A stretch of 64,000 bases of DNA, from positions 61,828-125,827 of the forward strand of contig JAURIJ010000005.1 in assembly GCA_030832825.1 (NCBI GenBank). The letters run 5' to 3'. Of this stretch, positions 7,800 to 16,093 are shown piece after piece. Source of the stretch: Gammaproteobacteria bacterium. GTDB taxonomy: Bacteria > Pseudomonadota > Gammaproteobacteria > Pseudomonadales > Pseudohongiellaceae. The notes under the pieces are model-generated. The model saw only the letters and a list, made by a program, of their open reading frames with translations, was not told the origin of the DNA and did no database searches. The translations under genes were made by a program, and so were the position numbers. Every line of letters starts with the position of its first letter. Within the stretch, counting starts at the first letter, position 1.

Positions 7800-9971
7800 A
7801 TGCACAAGCCATTCAAAGCCTTTCTGGCCACCGCCGTCTTGCTGGTCCTGCCAGCCCTCGGTCAGGCCCAGGTGTTCCAGGGCGAGGAAATCGAGGTCGA
7901 GCTGATTTCCGAGAGTCGCAATGTCGTGCCGGGCGAGACACTCTGGCTGGCCCTGCGTCTGACGCCCACCGAGCACTGGCACACCTACTCGCGCTGGCAG
8001 GGCGACAGCGGCGAGGCGACCCGTCTGACCAGCTGGCAGCTGCCCGAAGGGGCCGTGGCCGGCGAGATCCAGTTCCCGACGCCCACCTGGCTGCCATTCC
8101 CCGGTTCCGATCTGGTCACCTTCGCCTACGAGAACGAAGTCTTTCTGGCCGTGCCTGTTGACGTGCCGGCAACCCTGTCCGCCACGACCTTTGATATTTC
8201 AGTCTTTGCCGAATGGCAGGTCTGCGACGAGATCTGCATCCTGGGCGAAGCCCCGCTCTCCCTGAGCCTGCCTGTCGAGGGCAGCAGCCTGGAGGCGGAC
8301 CCGCGCTGGCAGCAGGCTTTCGCCACGACGCGCGCCAATCAGCCCTTGGCGGTCGATCAGCACGCCGTGCAGGCGCTCTTCGCCGAAGCAGGTGAGCGCA
8401 TCAGTTTCTCGTTCCAGGATGCGGGCAGTGTGTTCGACGGCGCCACCGATGTGTGGTTCTTCCCGGAAAGCAAACGCATCCTCAAGCCCGGTCCGCTGCG
8501 CGACGTCACCCTGTCGGAAGCCATGGCGCAGATCACGCACGCCAAGGCCCGCCGTTTCCTGGTGGAGAACGGCCAGATCCCCGGGCTGCTGTCCGTGGGC
8601 TTTGCCGATGGGCGCACGCAGGGCTATGTGGTCGGGGCAGTGCCCGTGACCAGCGACAGTCTGGCATCCATCACCGCTCTTGCAAGCAGTGCTTCCAGCA
8701 GTGCGGACAACACCGCGTCAGGGGGCGGCCCTGGCCTGCTGAGCGTGGTGCTGTTCGCCCTCGCGGGCGGCCTGATCCTCAACCTCATGCCCTGTGTGTT
8801 CCCGGTGCTTTCGCTCAAGGTGCTTGGTTTCGCCGCGAACAGCGGTGCGGAGCAGGCGCAGCAGCGACTGCACGGGCTGGCCTATACCGCCGGCATCATC
8901 GTCACCTTCATGCTGCTGGCGTCCATCCTTCTGGCCCTGCGCGCCGGGGGAGAGGCGGTGGGTTGGGCTTTCCAGCTGCAGTCACCGTGGTTCGTCGCCC
9001 TGTTGATCTACCTGTTCTTCGTGATGGGTCTGAGCCTGTCAGGGGTGTACGAGTTCGGCAGCAACTTCATGGGAGCCGGCAGCTCGCTCGCCGGCAGCAC
9101 CGGTTACAAGGGCTCGTTCTTTACCGGCGTGCTGGCGACTATCGTGGCCAGCCCCTGCACCGCGCCCTTCATGGGGGCGGCTCTGGGCTTCGCGCTGTCG
9201 CAGTCCTGGCTGGTGGCCATGGTGGTGTTCGTGTGCCTCGGTCTGGGCATGGCATTGCCGTTCTTGGTGCTCTCCTTCAGTCCGGCCCTGCTGCGCTTCA
9301 TGCCGCGCCCGGGTGCGTGGATGAACACCTTCAAGGAGTTCATGGCCTTCCCGATGTATGCCACCGTGCTCTGGCTGTTGTGGGTGCTGGGGAATCAGAC
9401 CGGCGTCAATGGCATGGCAGCGGTGGTCGGTTCCTGTCTTCTGCTGGCCTTTGGCCTGTGGCTGCTGCAGAAGCGACGCGTGGCCGGTCCGTTCTGGCGC
9501 ACCGCCAATGCCCTTGTCGCCGTCGTGCTGGTGCTGATCGTGGCCTATGCGCTGCAGTCCCCGCTGCTGCAGACGCGCCAGGCCAGTGCTCTGGTGGCCA
9601 GTGCCGACGGGGAAGAGTTGCTGTTGGACGAAATCCATGAGCCTTTCTCAGCCGCCCGCCTCGCCGAGCTGGAGGCCGCCGGTCGCCCCGTGTTCATCAA
9701 CATGACGGCCGCCTGGTGCATCACCTGCCTGGCCAACGAGCAGACCACACTCAGCTCCGAGCGTGTCATTCAGGCGATGCAGGACAGCAACATCGTCTAC
9801 CTCAAGGGCGACTGGACGAATCAGGACCCGGAGATCAGCGAGGTGCTCGACCGCTTCCAGCGCCCCAGCGTGCCGCTCTACCTGCTCTATCCCGGCGCAG
9901 GCAAGGAGCCGGTGATTCTGCCGCAGATTCTCACGCCTTCGATCATGATCGACGCGTTCGCCGAAATCTGA
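7800..9971 (+). CDS. ScsB/DsbD-type protein-disulfide reductase
   Basis: Inner-membrane protein that carries electrons from cytoplasmic thioredoxin to periplasmic oxidoreductases such as DsbC. The 723-residue product has a signal peptide (about 1-23), a periplasmic N-terminal domain with the paired Cys of WQVCDEICILG, and an eight-helix CcdA/DsbD core whose redox cysteines sit in LMPCVFPVLSLK and ASPCTAPFMGAA. A C-terminal thioredoxin domain carries WCITC at C640-C643. The long N-terminal region with WHTYSRWQGDSG and CDEIC is the ScsB-like rather than classical DsbD form. ATG 7800 follows CAGGAGAG; the earlier in-frame start at 7767 lacks a site. A TAGAAT at 7755-7760 could be its -10. Confidence 0.9.
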   Translation: MHKPFKAFLATAVLLVLPALGQAQVFQGEEIEVELISESRNVVPGETLWLALRLTPTEHWHTYSRWQGDSGEATRLTSWQLPEGAVAGEIQFPTPTWLPFPGSDLVTFAYENEVFLAVPVDVPATLSATTFDISVFAEWQVCDEICILGEAPLSLSLPVEGSSLEADPRWQQAFATTRANQPLAVDQHAVQALFAEAGERISFSFQDAGSVFDGATDVWFFPESKRILKPGPLRDVTLSEAMAQITHAKARRFLVENGQIPGLLSVGFADGRTQGYVVGAVPVTSDSLASITALASSASSSADNTASGGGPGLLSVVLFALAGGLILNLMPCVFPVLSLKVLGFAANSGAEQAQQRLHGLAYTAGIIVTFMLLASILLALRAGGEAVGWAFQLQSPWFVALLIYLFFVMGLSLSGVYEFGSNFMGAGSSLAGSTGYKGSFFTGVLATIVASPCTAPFMGAALGFALSQSWLVAMVVFVCLGLGMALPFLVLSFSPALLRFMPRPGAWMNTFKEFMAFPMYATVLWLLWVLGNQTGVNGMAAVVGSCLLLAFGLWLLQKRRVAGPFWRTANALVAVVLVLIVAYALQSPLLQTRQASALVASADGEELLLDEIHEPFSAARLAELEAAGRPVFINMTAAWCITCLANEQTTLSSERVIQAMQDSNIVYLKGDWTNQDPEISEVLDRFQRPSVPLYLLYPGAGKEPVILPQILTPSIMIDAFAEI

Positions 9972-10010
9972 CGCGTAACGAGTGTGCCGGTCCTGCCCGG
10001 CTCCGCATGA

Positions 10011-10232
10011 CGCCGGGCCGGTATCACGAGCAATCTGCGCAGCGGCACACTGCTGCTGCCGCGGGTTCTCGCTTTCGCCGCCACCCTCCACTCGTTCGAC
10101 TTCGGCAACTCTTTGCTGGTGCTGTTCATCACGTGCAGTCTGCCCACCATCGTGCTCGCGCACTTCCCCTGCACACGAGCCATCGCCATCCTGCTGTCGA
10201 GCGACGGACGTGCGATCTTCACTGAAGATTGA
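10011..10232 (+). pseudogene. possible gene relic: hydrophobic open frame lacking a start codon
   Basis: Between in-frame stops at 10008-10010 and 10230-10232 lies an open stretch of about 73 codons. Its codon choice is like that of the real genes around it (CTG, ATC, TTC and GCC dominate), and it encodes a hydrophobic peptide with segments TLLLPRVLAFAATLHSF and SLLVLFITCSLPTIVLAHF. There is no ATG, GTG or TTG in the first part; the first in-frame candidate is TTG at 10113, in the middle of the hydrophobic part. It could be the 3' end of a decayed membrane-protein gene, or chance. I do not recognise a family. Confidence 0.3.
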
Positions 10233-10234
10233 CC

Positions 10235-10262
10235 TGCAAAGCCGCGGCACAGAGGGTATAAT
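10235..10262 (+). promoter_or_regulatory. alaS promoter
   Basis: A consensus -10 box TATAAT (10257-10262) lies 40 bases before the alaS ATG. The best -35 is a weak TGCAAA (10235-10240) at 16-bp spacing. A better-looking TTGACC at 10229-10234 is too far away (22 bp). Confidence 0.6.
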
Positions 10263-10302
10263 TTTGGGCCATTTCGAGAGAAACCACTGATTGGAACAGC
10301 CG

Positions 10303-12915
10303 ATGAAAATTGCCGACATTCGCCAGAAGTTTCTGCAGTACTTCCATTCCCAGGGACACCAGATCGTGGCCAGCAGTTCGCTGGTGCCTTCCAATGATCC
10401 GACACTGCTCTTCACCAATGCCGGCATGGTGCAGTTCAAGGACCTGTTTCTCGGCAACGAAGTACGCTCCTACAACCGCGCCACGACCTCCCAGCGCTGT
10501 GTGCGTGCCGGTGGCAAGCACAACGATCTGGAGAACGTGGGATACACCGCGCGTCACCATACGTTCTTTGAAATGCTCGGCAACTTCAGTTTCGGTGACT
10601 ACTTCAAGCGTGATGCCATCCGCTTCGCCTGGGAATTCCTGACGAAGGAACTCGGCCTGCCTGCGGACAGGCTCTGGGTCACAGTCTTCCACGAGGACGA
10701 CGAGGCCGCCGCCATCTGGCTCAATGAGGTGGGGGTGCCTGCCGATCGTCTGTCGCGTCTGGGCGAGAAGGACAATTTCTGGGCCATGGGGGACACCGGA
10801 CCCTGTGGACCCTGCACCGAGATCTTCTACGACCACGGCCCGGAAGTGGCTGGTGGCCCGCCCGGCAGTCCCGATGACGACGGCGATCGCTACATCGAGA
10901 TCTGGAACCTGGTGTTCATGCAGTTCGACCGTCAACCTGACGGGACGCTGGTGCGTCTGCCCAAGCCTTCTGTCGACACCGGCATGGGGCTGGAGCGACT
11001 CGCCGCGGTGCTGCAGCACGTGCACAGCAATTACGAGATCGATCTGTTCCAGGCGCTGCTGAAGGCCGCCGCCGCCATCACCGGCACGGCAGACACCCAC
11101 AACACATCTCTGCGCGTCATCGCCGATCACATTCGCTCCTGTTCCTTCCTGGTGGCCGACGGCGTGCTGCCCTCCAATGAAGGGCGCGGCTATGTGCTGC
11201 GACGCATCATTCGTCGCGCGGTGCGCCATGGCTATCAGCTCGGTGTGAAGGACATTTTCTTCTATCGTCTGGTGCAGGCGCTGGTCGAACAGATGGGCGA
11301 CGCGTATCCGGAACTCAAGGCGCGTCAGGACTTCGTCGAGAAAGTGCTGCGCGAAGAAGAGCAGCAGTTTGCCCGCACTCTGGAGAACGGCATGGCCATT
11401 CTCAAGGAGGCCATTGCAGGGCTGACCGCCAGCGTGGTGCCGGGAGACACAGTATTCCGCCTGTACGACACCTTTGGTTTCCCCGTCGATCTGACGGCCG
11501 ATGTGGCCCGCGAGCATCAGCTGACGCTGGACATGGAAGGCTTCGAGCGCGCCATGGCTGTGCAGAAGCAGCAAGCGCGTGCGGCGAGTCAGTTCAATGC
11601 CGTGGAAAAGCTCGTCATCAATCTGGAGCAGGGCACGCAGTTCACCGGCTACGACACTCTGCAGGGTCAGGCCCGCGTGCTGGCGATCTACAGCAATGGT
11701 GCACAGGTTCGCGCCATCAATGCCAACGAGGAAGCATTGCTGATTCTCAATCCGAGCCCGTTTTATGCCGAGTCCGGCGGACAGGTCGGCGACAAGGGGC
11801 TGATCAGCTGCCACAGCGGTGCAGCGAACGAAGCCGTCTTCGAAATCATCGACACGCAGAAGCAGGGCGAGCATTTCATTCACAAGGGCATTCTGCGCTC
11901 GGGCACCCTGGCTGAAGGCGATGAGGTCGATGCCAGCGTCGCCGCCGAGAATCGTGCCGCCATCGCACTGAATCATTCGGCGACGCATCTGCTGCACGCC
12001 GCGCTGCGCAAGCTGCTCGGCGCGCACGTCACGCAGAAGGGCTCGCTGGTGTCCGCTGATCGTCTGCGTTTCGACTTCTCGCACCAGGCGGCCGTGACCG
12101 CTGCCGAGCTGGCGCAGATCGAGGCGCTGGTGAATGCCGAGATCCTGCGCAACTCGCCGGTGAGCAAGCAGGTCATGGGCATGGAGCAGGCCATGAACAA
12201 GGGAGCCATGGCACTGTTCGGCGAGAAGTACGGCGACGAAGTGCGAGTGGTCAGCATGGGCGATTTCTCCACCGAGCTGTGCGGTGGAACGCATGTGGAG
12301 CGCACGGGCGACATCGGCCTGTTCAAGTTTGTCAGCGAGTCCGGCGTGGCCGCAGGCGTGCGCCGTGTCGAGGCCGTCACCGGTAAGGGCGCTCTCGCAC
12401 TGGTCGAGCGGCAGGAAGCTCTGCTCAAGCAGTTGTGCGAGGTGGTGAAGACCAATGCCGACACGCTGGTGGAGAAAGTGCAGCAACTCATTGGCAGCAA
12501 CAAGGCGTTGGAGCGTGAGCTGGAGCAGACGCGCATCAAGCTCGCCAGTGCCGGTGGCAGCGACATGGGCAGTGGCGCCCAGGCCATCAATGGCGTGAAT
12601 GTTCTGGTCAAGTCCGTGGAAGGTCTCAATGCGCGTACGCTGCGTGAAACCGTGGATCAGCTCAAGAACAAGCTGGGCACGGCCATCGTGGTGCTGGCCT
12701 GCATCGAGGACGACAAGGTGAGCATCGTGGCGGGTGTCAGCAAGGACGTCTGCGAGCGCGTGAAAGCCGGAGATCTGGTCAACATGGTCGCCTCTCATGT
12801 CGGTGGCAAGGGCGGCGGTCGACCGGAAATGGCCATGGCCGGCGGGCCCGATGTGGCAGGTCTGCCAGCAGGTCTGGCGGCGGTTCCTGCCTGGGTCGAG
12901 GCGCGACTGCAGTAG
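10303..12915 (+). CDS. alaS: alanyl-tRNA synthetase
   Basis: Class II synthetase that charges tRNA-Ala and edits mischarged Ser/Gly. The 870-residue protein has the catalytic domain ([14 protein letters not shown] start, [14 protein letters not shown] motif, [19 protein letters not shown] motif), and the editing domain zinc site HSATH (H558, H562) with CGGTHVE (C660, H664). A C-terminal coiled-coil and C-Ala domain follow, ending in [18 protein letters not shown]. Length is near E. coli AlaS (876). ATG 10303 is preferred to the in-frame TTG 10291. A consensus -10 lies upstream. Gene order alaS-lysC-csrA is conserved in gammaproteobacteria. Confidence 0.97.
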   Translation: MKIADIRQKFLQYFHSQGHQIVASSSLVPSNDPTLLFTNAGMVQFKDLFLGNEVRSYNRATTSQRCVRAGGKHNDLENVGYTARHHTFFEMLGNFSFGDYFKRDAIRFAWEFLTKELGLPADRLWVTVFHEDDEAAAIWLNEVGVPADRLSRLGEKDNFWAMGDTGPCGPCTEIFYDHGPEVAGGPPGSPDDDGDRYIEIWNLVFMQFDRQPDGTLVRLPKPSVDTGMGLERLAAVLQHVHSNYEIDLFQALLKAAAAITGTADTHNTSLRVIADHIRSCSFLVADGVLPSNEGRGYVLRRIIRRAVRHGYQLGVKDIFFYRLVQALVEQMGDAYPELKARQDFVEKVLREEEQQFARTLENGMAILKEAIAGLTASVVPGDTVFRLYDTFGFPVDLTADVAREHQLTLDMEGFERAMAVQKQQARAASQFNAVEKLVINLEQGTQFTGYDTLQGQARVLAIYSNGAQVRAINANEEALLILNPSPFYAESGGQVGDKGLISCHSGAANEAVFEIIDTQKQGEHFIHKGILRSGTLAEGDEVDASVAAENRAAIALNHSATHLLHAALRKLLGAHVTQKGSLVSADRLRFDFSHQAAVTAAELAQIEALVNAEILRNSPVSKQVMGMEQAMNKGAMALFGEKYGDEVRVVSMGDFSTELCGGTHVERTGDIGLFKFVSESGVAAGVRRVEAVTGKGALALVERQEALLKQLCEVVKTNADTLVEKVQQLIGSNKALERELEQTRIKLASAGGSDMGSGAQAINGVNVLVKSVEGLNARTLRETVDQLKNKLGTAIVVLACIEDDKVSIVAGVSKDVCERVKAGDLVNMVASHVGGKGGGRPEMAMAGGPDVAGLPAGLAAVPAWVEARLQ

Positions 12916-12970
12916 TTCGGCGAGGTGCGCCACTGCCGTCATAACGGCGGGGCGCGCCCGGAAATAGCGA

Positions 12971-12999
12971 TTGCATTGGAAACTGCAATTTTGTTTAAT
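12971..12999 (+). promoter_or_regulatory. lysC promoter
   Basis: TTGCAT (12971-12976) and TTTAAT (12994-12999) at exactly 17-bp spacing lie just before lysC. A short GCCGT/ACGGC hairpin at 12933-12946 precedes them but has no T run. The AT-rich character here stands out from the surrounding GC-rich DNA. Confidence 0.65.
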
Positions 13000-13031
13000 C
13001 TGCACCCATTTTAATTCTGCGTACCTGGAAA

Positions 13032-14261
13032 ATGGCACTTTACGTTCTAAAATTTGGCGGCACTTCAGTAGGTTCCACCGAGCGCATCGAATCTGTTGCG
13101 AACAAGATCATCGCGTTCCGTGAGCAAGGTCATGACATCGTTGTCGTGGTCTCTGCCATGAGTGGGGAAACCAACCGTCTGCTGGCGCTCGCGCATGCCC
13201 TCGACACGCAGCCTGATCCGCGCGAAACCGATGTGCTGCTCGCCACGGGTGAGCAGGTCACCATTGCACTGCTCAGCATTGCGCTGCAGAAGCGTGGCTG
13301 CAAGGCGCGTTCCTTCACGGGCGGTCAGGTCCGCATTCTCACGGATGAAGCCTACACCCGCGCGCGCATTCGCGAGATCGACGACAAGCGCATCCGTCAG
13401 GAACTTGCCGATGGTTGTGTCGTGGTGGTCGCCGGTTTCCAGGGCATCGACGAAGAAGGCAACATCACGACGCTTGGCCGAGGCGGTTCCGATACCTCCG
13501 CTGTGGCACTGGCCGCGGCCTTGAAGGCCGATGAGTGCCAGATCTACACCGATGTCAAAGGCGTATACACCACCGACCCTCGAGTGGTGGAAGACGCGCG
13601 CCTGCTGCGCAGCATCACGTTTGAAGAAATGCTCGAACTGGCCAGCCTCGGCGCCAAGGTGCTGCAGATCAGGTCGGTTGAATTCGCTGGCAAGTACAAG
13701 GTTCCCCTGCGTGTGCTTTCCAGTTTTGAAGATGATCCGGGCACCCTTATCAGTTTGGAGGAAGAGAACGAAATGGAAGCTCCTATTATCTCCGGGATCG
13801 CATTTACTCGAGACGAAGCAAAGATCGTGGTCTCTGGAGTGCCAGATGTCCCCGGAATCGCCTATCGCGTCATCGGTCCCGTCAGTGATGCGGGAATCGA
13901 AGTTGATGTGATCGTGCAGAACGTGTCGGCAGACGGCACTACCGACATCACCTTCACGGTGAAGCGTGCCGATTGCGAACAAACCCGGCAGATCATCGGT
14001 CGTATAGCCAAGGACGTGAACGCGCGCGATGTCACCGTCGACACCAAGATCGCGAAGATATCCCTGGTGGGTGTCGGCATGCGCTCCCACGCGGGAATCG
14101 CGAGCAAGATGTTCAAGACATTGGCCGACGAGTCCATCAATATCCAGATCATCACCACGTCCGAGATCAAGATTTCCGTGGTCATCGATGAGAAATACCT
14201 GGAACTCGCCGTGCGCTCACTGCACAGTGCGTTCGGATTGGCCGAAGAAGGCAATGCCTGA
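13032..14261 (+). CDS. lysC: aspartate kinase, monofunctional
   Basis: Phosphorylates aspartate in the first step of the lysine, threonine and methionine pathway; hom and thrC in this window act downstream. The 409-residue protein begins MALYVLKFGGTSVG (kinase motif residues 7-14), has the SAMSGETNRL and FTGGQVRI segments, and the RGGSDTSAVALAA motif. Two C-terminal ACT domains cover about residues 265-405 (VPDVPGIAYRVIGPVS; GVGMRSHAGIASKMFKTL), so allosteric inhibition is expected. This is the aspartokinase with internal alpha/beta start potential; I did not find clear evidence for a separate beta-subunit start. A promoter lies at 12971-12999. Confidence 0.96.
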   Translation: MALYVLKFGGTSVGSTERIESVANKIIAFREQGHDIVVVVSAMSGETNRLLALAHALDTQPDPRETDVLLATGEQVTIALLSIALQKRGCKARSFTGGQVRILTDEAYTRARIREIDDKRIRQELADGCVVVVAGFQGIDEEGNITTLGRGGSDTSAVALAAALKADECQIYTDVKGVYTTDPRVVEDARLLRSITFEEMLELASLGAKVLQIRSVEFAGKYKVPLRVLSSFEDDPGTLISLEEENEMEAPIISGIAFTRDEAKIVVSGVPDVPGIAYRVIGPVSDAGIEVDVIVQNVSADGTTDITFTVKRADCEQTRQIIGRIAKDVNARDVTVDTKIAKISLVGVGMRSHAGIASKMFKTLADESINIQIITTSEIKISVVIDEKYLELAVRSLHSAFGLAEEGNA

Positions 14262-14358
14262 TGGCTTTTCGCCTTTCCACCGTCCGTGAATTGGCAGAAT
14301 GAGTGCGTAGTCGCGACACAATCCGCAAGGAAATCGAAGGAAGGAAAGGAGAAAGAGC

Positions 14359-14553
14359 ATGTTGATTCTGACTCGCCGAATAGGTGAAACCCTGATGGTC
14401 GGTGATGATGTGACGGTAACTGTCCTCGGAGTGAAGGGCAACCAGGTGCGCATTGGTGTGAATGCGCCCAAGGATGTTGCTGTGCACCGCGAGGAAATCT
14501 ACCAACGAATCCAGAAGGAGCGTGATACCGGACACGGGGAGTCACAGGCCTGA
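14359..14553 (+). CDS. csrA: carbon storage regulator CsrA/RsmA
   Basis: Dimeric RNA-binding protein that represses or stabilises mRNAs by binding GGA motifs in leaders. The 64-residue product [17 protein letters not shown] has the invariant first strand, the [18 protein letters not shown] core with the RNA-contacting L4 and R44 regions, and a short variable tail. ATG 14359 is preceded by a very purine-rich AAGGAAAGGAGAAAG, a strong binding site that itself contains GGA motifs and might allow autoregulation, as known in E. coli. Position after lysC and before tRNA-Ser is conserved. Confidence 0.97.
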   Translation: MLILTRRIGETLMVGDDVTVTVLGVKGNQVRIGVNAPKDVAVHREEIYQRIQKERDTGHGESQA

Positions 14554-14580
14554 TACACGGGAAATTAAACCCTCGCGCCT

Positions 14581-14609
14581 CTGCCATTCCCCACTATCTA
14601 TGCTATCAT
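14581..14609 (+). promoter_or_regulatory. tRNA-Ser promoter
   Basis: CTGCCA (14581-14586) and TATCAT (14604-14609) at 17-bp spacing are followed by a GCGCGCG run at 14611-14617. A GC-rich discriminator of this kind is typical of stringently controlled stable-RNA promoters. Confidence 0.55.
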
Positions 14610-14622
14610 TGCGCGCGTTTTT

Positions 14623-14713
14623 GGAGAGATGGCCGAGTGGCTGAAGGCGCACCCCTGCTAAGGGTGTATAGGTTAATACCCTATCGAGGGTTCGAATCCC
14701 TCTCTCTCCGCCA
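14623..14713 (+). tRNA. tRNA-Ser (anticodon GCU)
   Basis: Class II tRNA of 91 nt including encoded CCA. The acceptor stem GGAGAGA (14623-14629) pairs with TCTCTCC (14703-14709). The anticodon loop CTGCTAA gives GCU, reading AGC/AGU. There is a long variable arm, and the T arm is GAGGG-TTCGAAT-CCCTC. The 3' CCA is encoded at 14711-14713. It lies just behind csrA as in E. coli and Pseudomonas. Confidence 0.97.
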
Positions 14714-14812
14714 CTATTGCCGTTGACCTGCCCCCTTTGATCATCTGCTGTTGTTTCCGCTTCCGTCCCTGTGACACCATAGCCGCAACATCAAGAAACG
14801 GGGGCGTCGACC

Positions 14813-16069
14813 ATGCGTCTGTCACAGCTTTGCAGTGCCTTTCTCCTGTCTATCACCTTGCTGGCATCGCCGTGGTCCGCGGGCCCTCACGCGCAAAATT
14901 CCGCGAGTGACATCAGGCCTTTCACTATCGCCATTCCAGATGCGGACATCGCCGATCTGAAGGTGCGGCTCGCCCTGGCCCGCATTCCCGATCAGATACC
15001 CGGCACCGGCTGGGACTATGGCACCGACATGAGCTACCTGCGCGAGCTCATCGATTACTGGCAGAACGACTTCGACTGGCGCGAGCAGGAAAGTGCCCTC
15101 AACGAGTTCGATCAGTTCATCACGACCATCGACGGCGTGGACGTGCATTTCATTCATCAGCGTTCCACTCACCCTGATGCGATGCCGCTGCTGCTGACGC
15201 ATGGCTGGCCCGGCTCCATTGCCGAGTTTCGCAAGATCATCGGCCCTCTGACCCAACCAGAGTTATATGGTGGTGATCCTGCTGATGCATTTCATGTGGT
15301 GGCGCCTTCGCTGCCCGGCTTCGGCTTCTCTGGCAAGCCGACCGAGCGCGGCTACAATCCGGAACGCATGGCTCACATGCTGGCCACGCTGATGCAGCGC
15401 CTGGGTTACGAGCGCTATGGCGCGCAGGGCGGCGACTGGGGTGCCATCATCAATCGCATTCATGCGCATCGTTATCCTGAGCGCCTGATCGGACTGCATT
15501 CCAATTTCGTGCTCGCCAACCAGCCTGCCGACCAATCACTCACGCAGCAGGTGCCTGAGGCCGAGATGGCCGCGCGCGAGCAGCGCCAGGCCTACATGCT
15601 CGATGAAGTCGGCTATCAGCAGATTCAAGGCACCAAGCCCCAGACTATCGGGGTTGCCTTGAATGATTCGCCCGCCGGGCTCGCCTCCTGGATCGTCGAG
15701 AAATTCCACGGTTGGAGCGACATCGATCACAGTCTGCCAGCGGGCTTCGGGCTCGAAGAGAAGTTCACCAAGGACGAGATACTCACCAATATCAGCCTGT
15801 ACTGGTTCAACAGCAGCATCACGTCTTCGGCACGCATCTATTTCGAGAACCGCAATGTCGCCATGCAGGAGCCGCTTGGCTTCGTGAGCGTGCCCACGGC
15901 GGGAGCCATTTTTCCGGCCGAGATCTACCTCACACCCAGGCTATGGGCGGAAGCGAGTTACAACATCGTGCGCTGGACCCCGATGCCACGGGGTGGCCAT
16001 TTCGCTGCCATGGAAGAGCCCGAGCTGCTGCTGGAAGACGTGCGCGCGTTCTTTCGCACCTTGCGCTGA
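14813..16069 (+). CDS. exported epoxide hydrolase, alpha/beta-hydrolase fold with EHN domain
   Basis: Likely adds water to epoxides through a covalent ester intermediate. The 418-residue protein carries a signal peptide (about 1-28, ending GPHA), then the EHN lid region (FTIAIPDADIADLKVRLALARIPD). The alpha/beta-hydrolase core has oxyanion motif HGWPGS, the nucleophile D208 in GGDWGA, and the base H396 in GGHFAAMEEP. This matches the microsomal-type/juvenile-hormone-hydrolase-like bacterial group. Export to the periplasm is unusual compared with cytosolic homologues. Physiological substrate is unknown. It stands alone before recC, 24 bases from it, and may be cotranscribed. Confidence 0.85.
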   Translation: MRLSQLCSAFLLSITLLASPWSAGPHAQNSASDIRPFTIAIPDADIADLKVRLALARIPDQIPGTGWDYGTDMSYLRELIDYWQNDFDWREQESALNEFDQFITTIDGVDVHFIHQRSTHPDAMPLLLTHGWPGSIAEFRKIIGPLTQPELYGGDPADAFHVVAPSLPGFGFSGKPTERGYNPERMAHMLATLMQRLGYERYGAQGGDWGAIINRIHAHRYPERLIGLHSNFVLANQPADQSLTQQVPEAEMAAREQRQAYMLDEVGYQQIQGTKPQTIGVALNDSPAGLASWIVEKFHGWSDIDHSLPAGFGLEEKFTKDEILTNISLYWFNSSITSSARIYFENRNVAMQEPLGFVSVPTAGAIFPAEIYLTPRLWAEASYNIVRWTPMPRGGHFAAMEEPELLLEDVRAFFRTLR

Positions 16070-16093
16070 GCTGCAGGCCAGGGAGAGGACTGC

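Larger units (their letters stand above)
9972..10302 (+). other. intergenic region between the DsbD-type gene and alaS
   Basis: 331 bases with no complete gene. It holds a coding-like relic without a start codon (listed separately, 10011-10232) and then the alaS promoter. There is no terminator-like hairpin with a T run after the reductase gene. recA and recX, which often precede alaS in gammaproteobacteria, are not here. Confidence 0.6.

Noticed and set aside
10229..10262. TTGACC/TATAAT as the alaS promoter pair
   Set aside because: The spacing of 22 bp is too long for sigma-70; only the -10 is kept with confidence.
12933..12946. Small hairpin after alaS as a terminator
   Set aside because: Only five base pairs in the core and no T run; GC-rich sequence follows.
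10219..13038. 939-codon open frame on the minus strand
   Set aside because: Antisense shadow of alaS, with the same low-complexity composition and no signal or motif.
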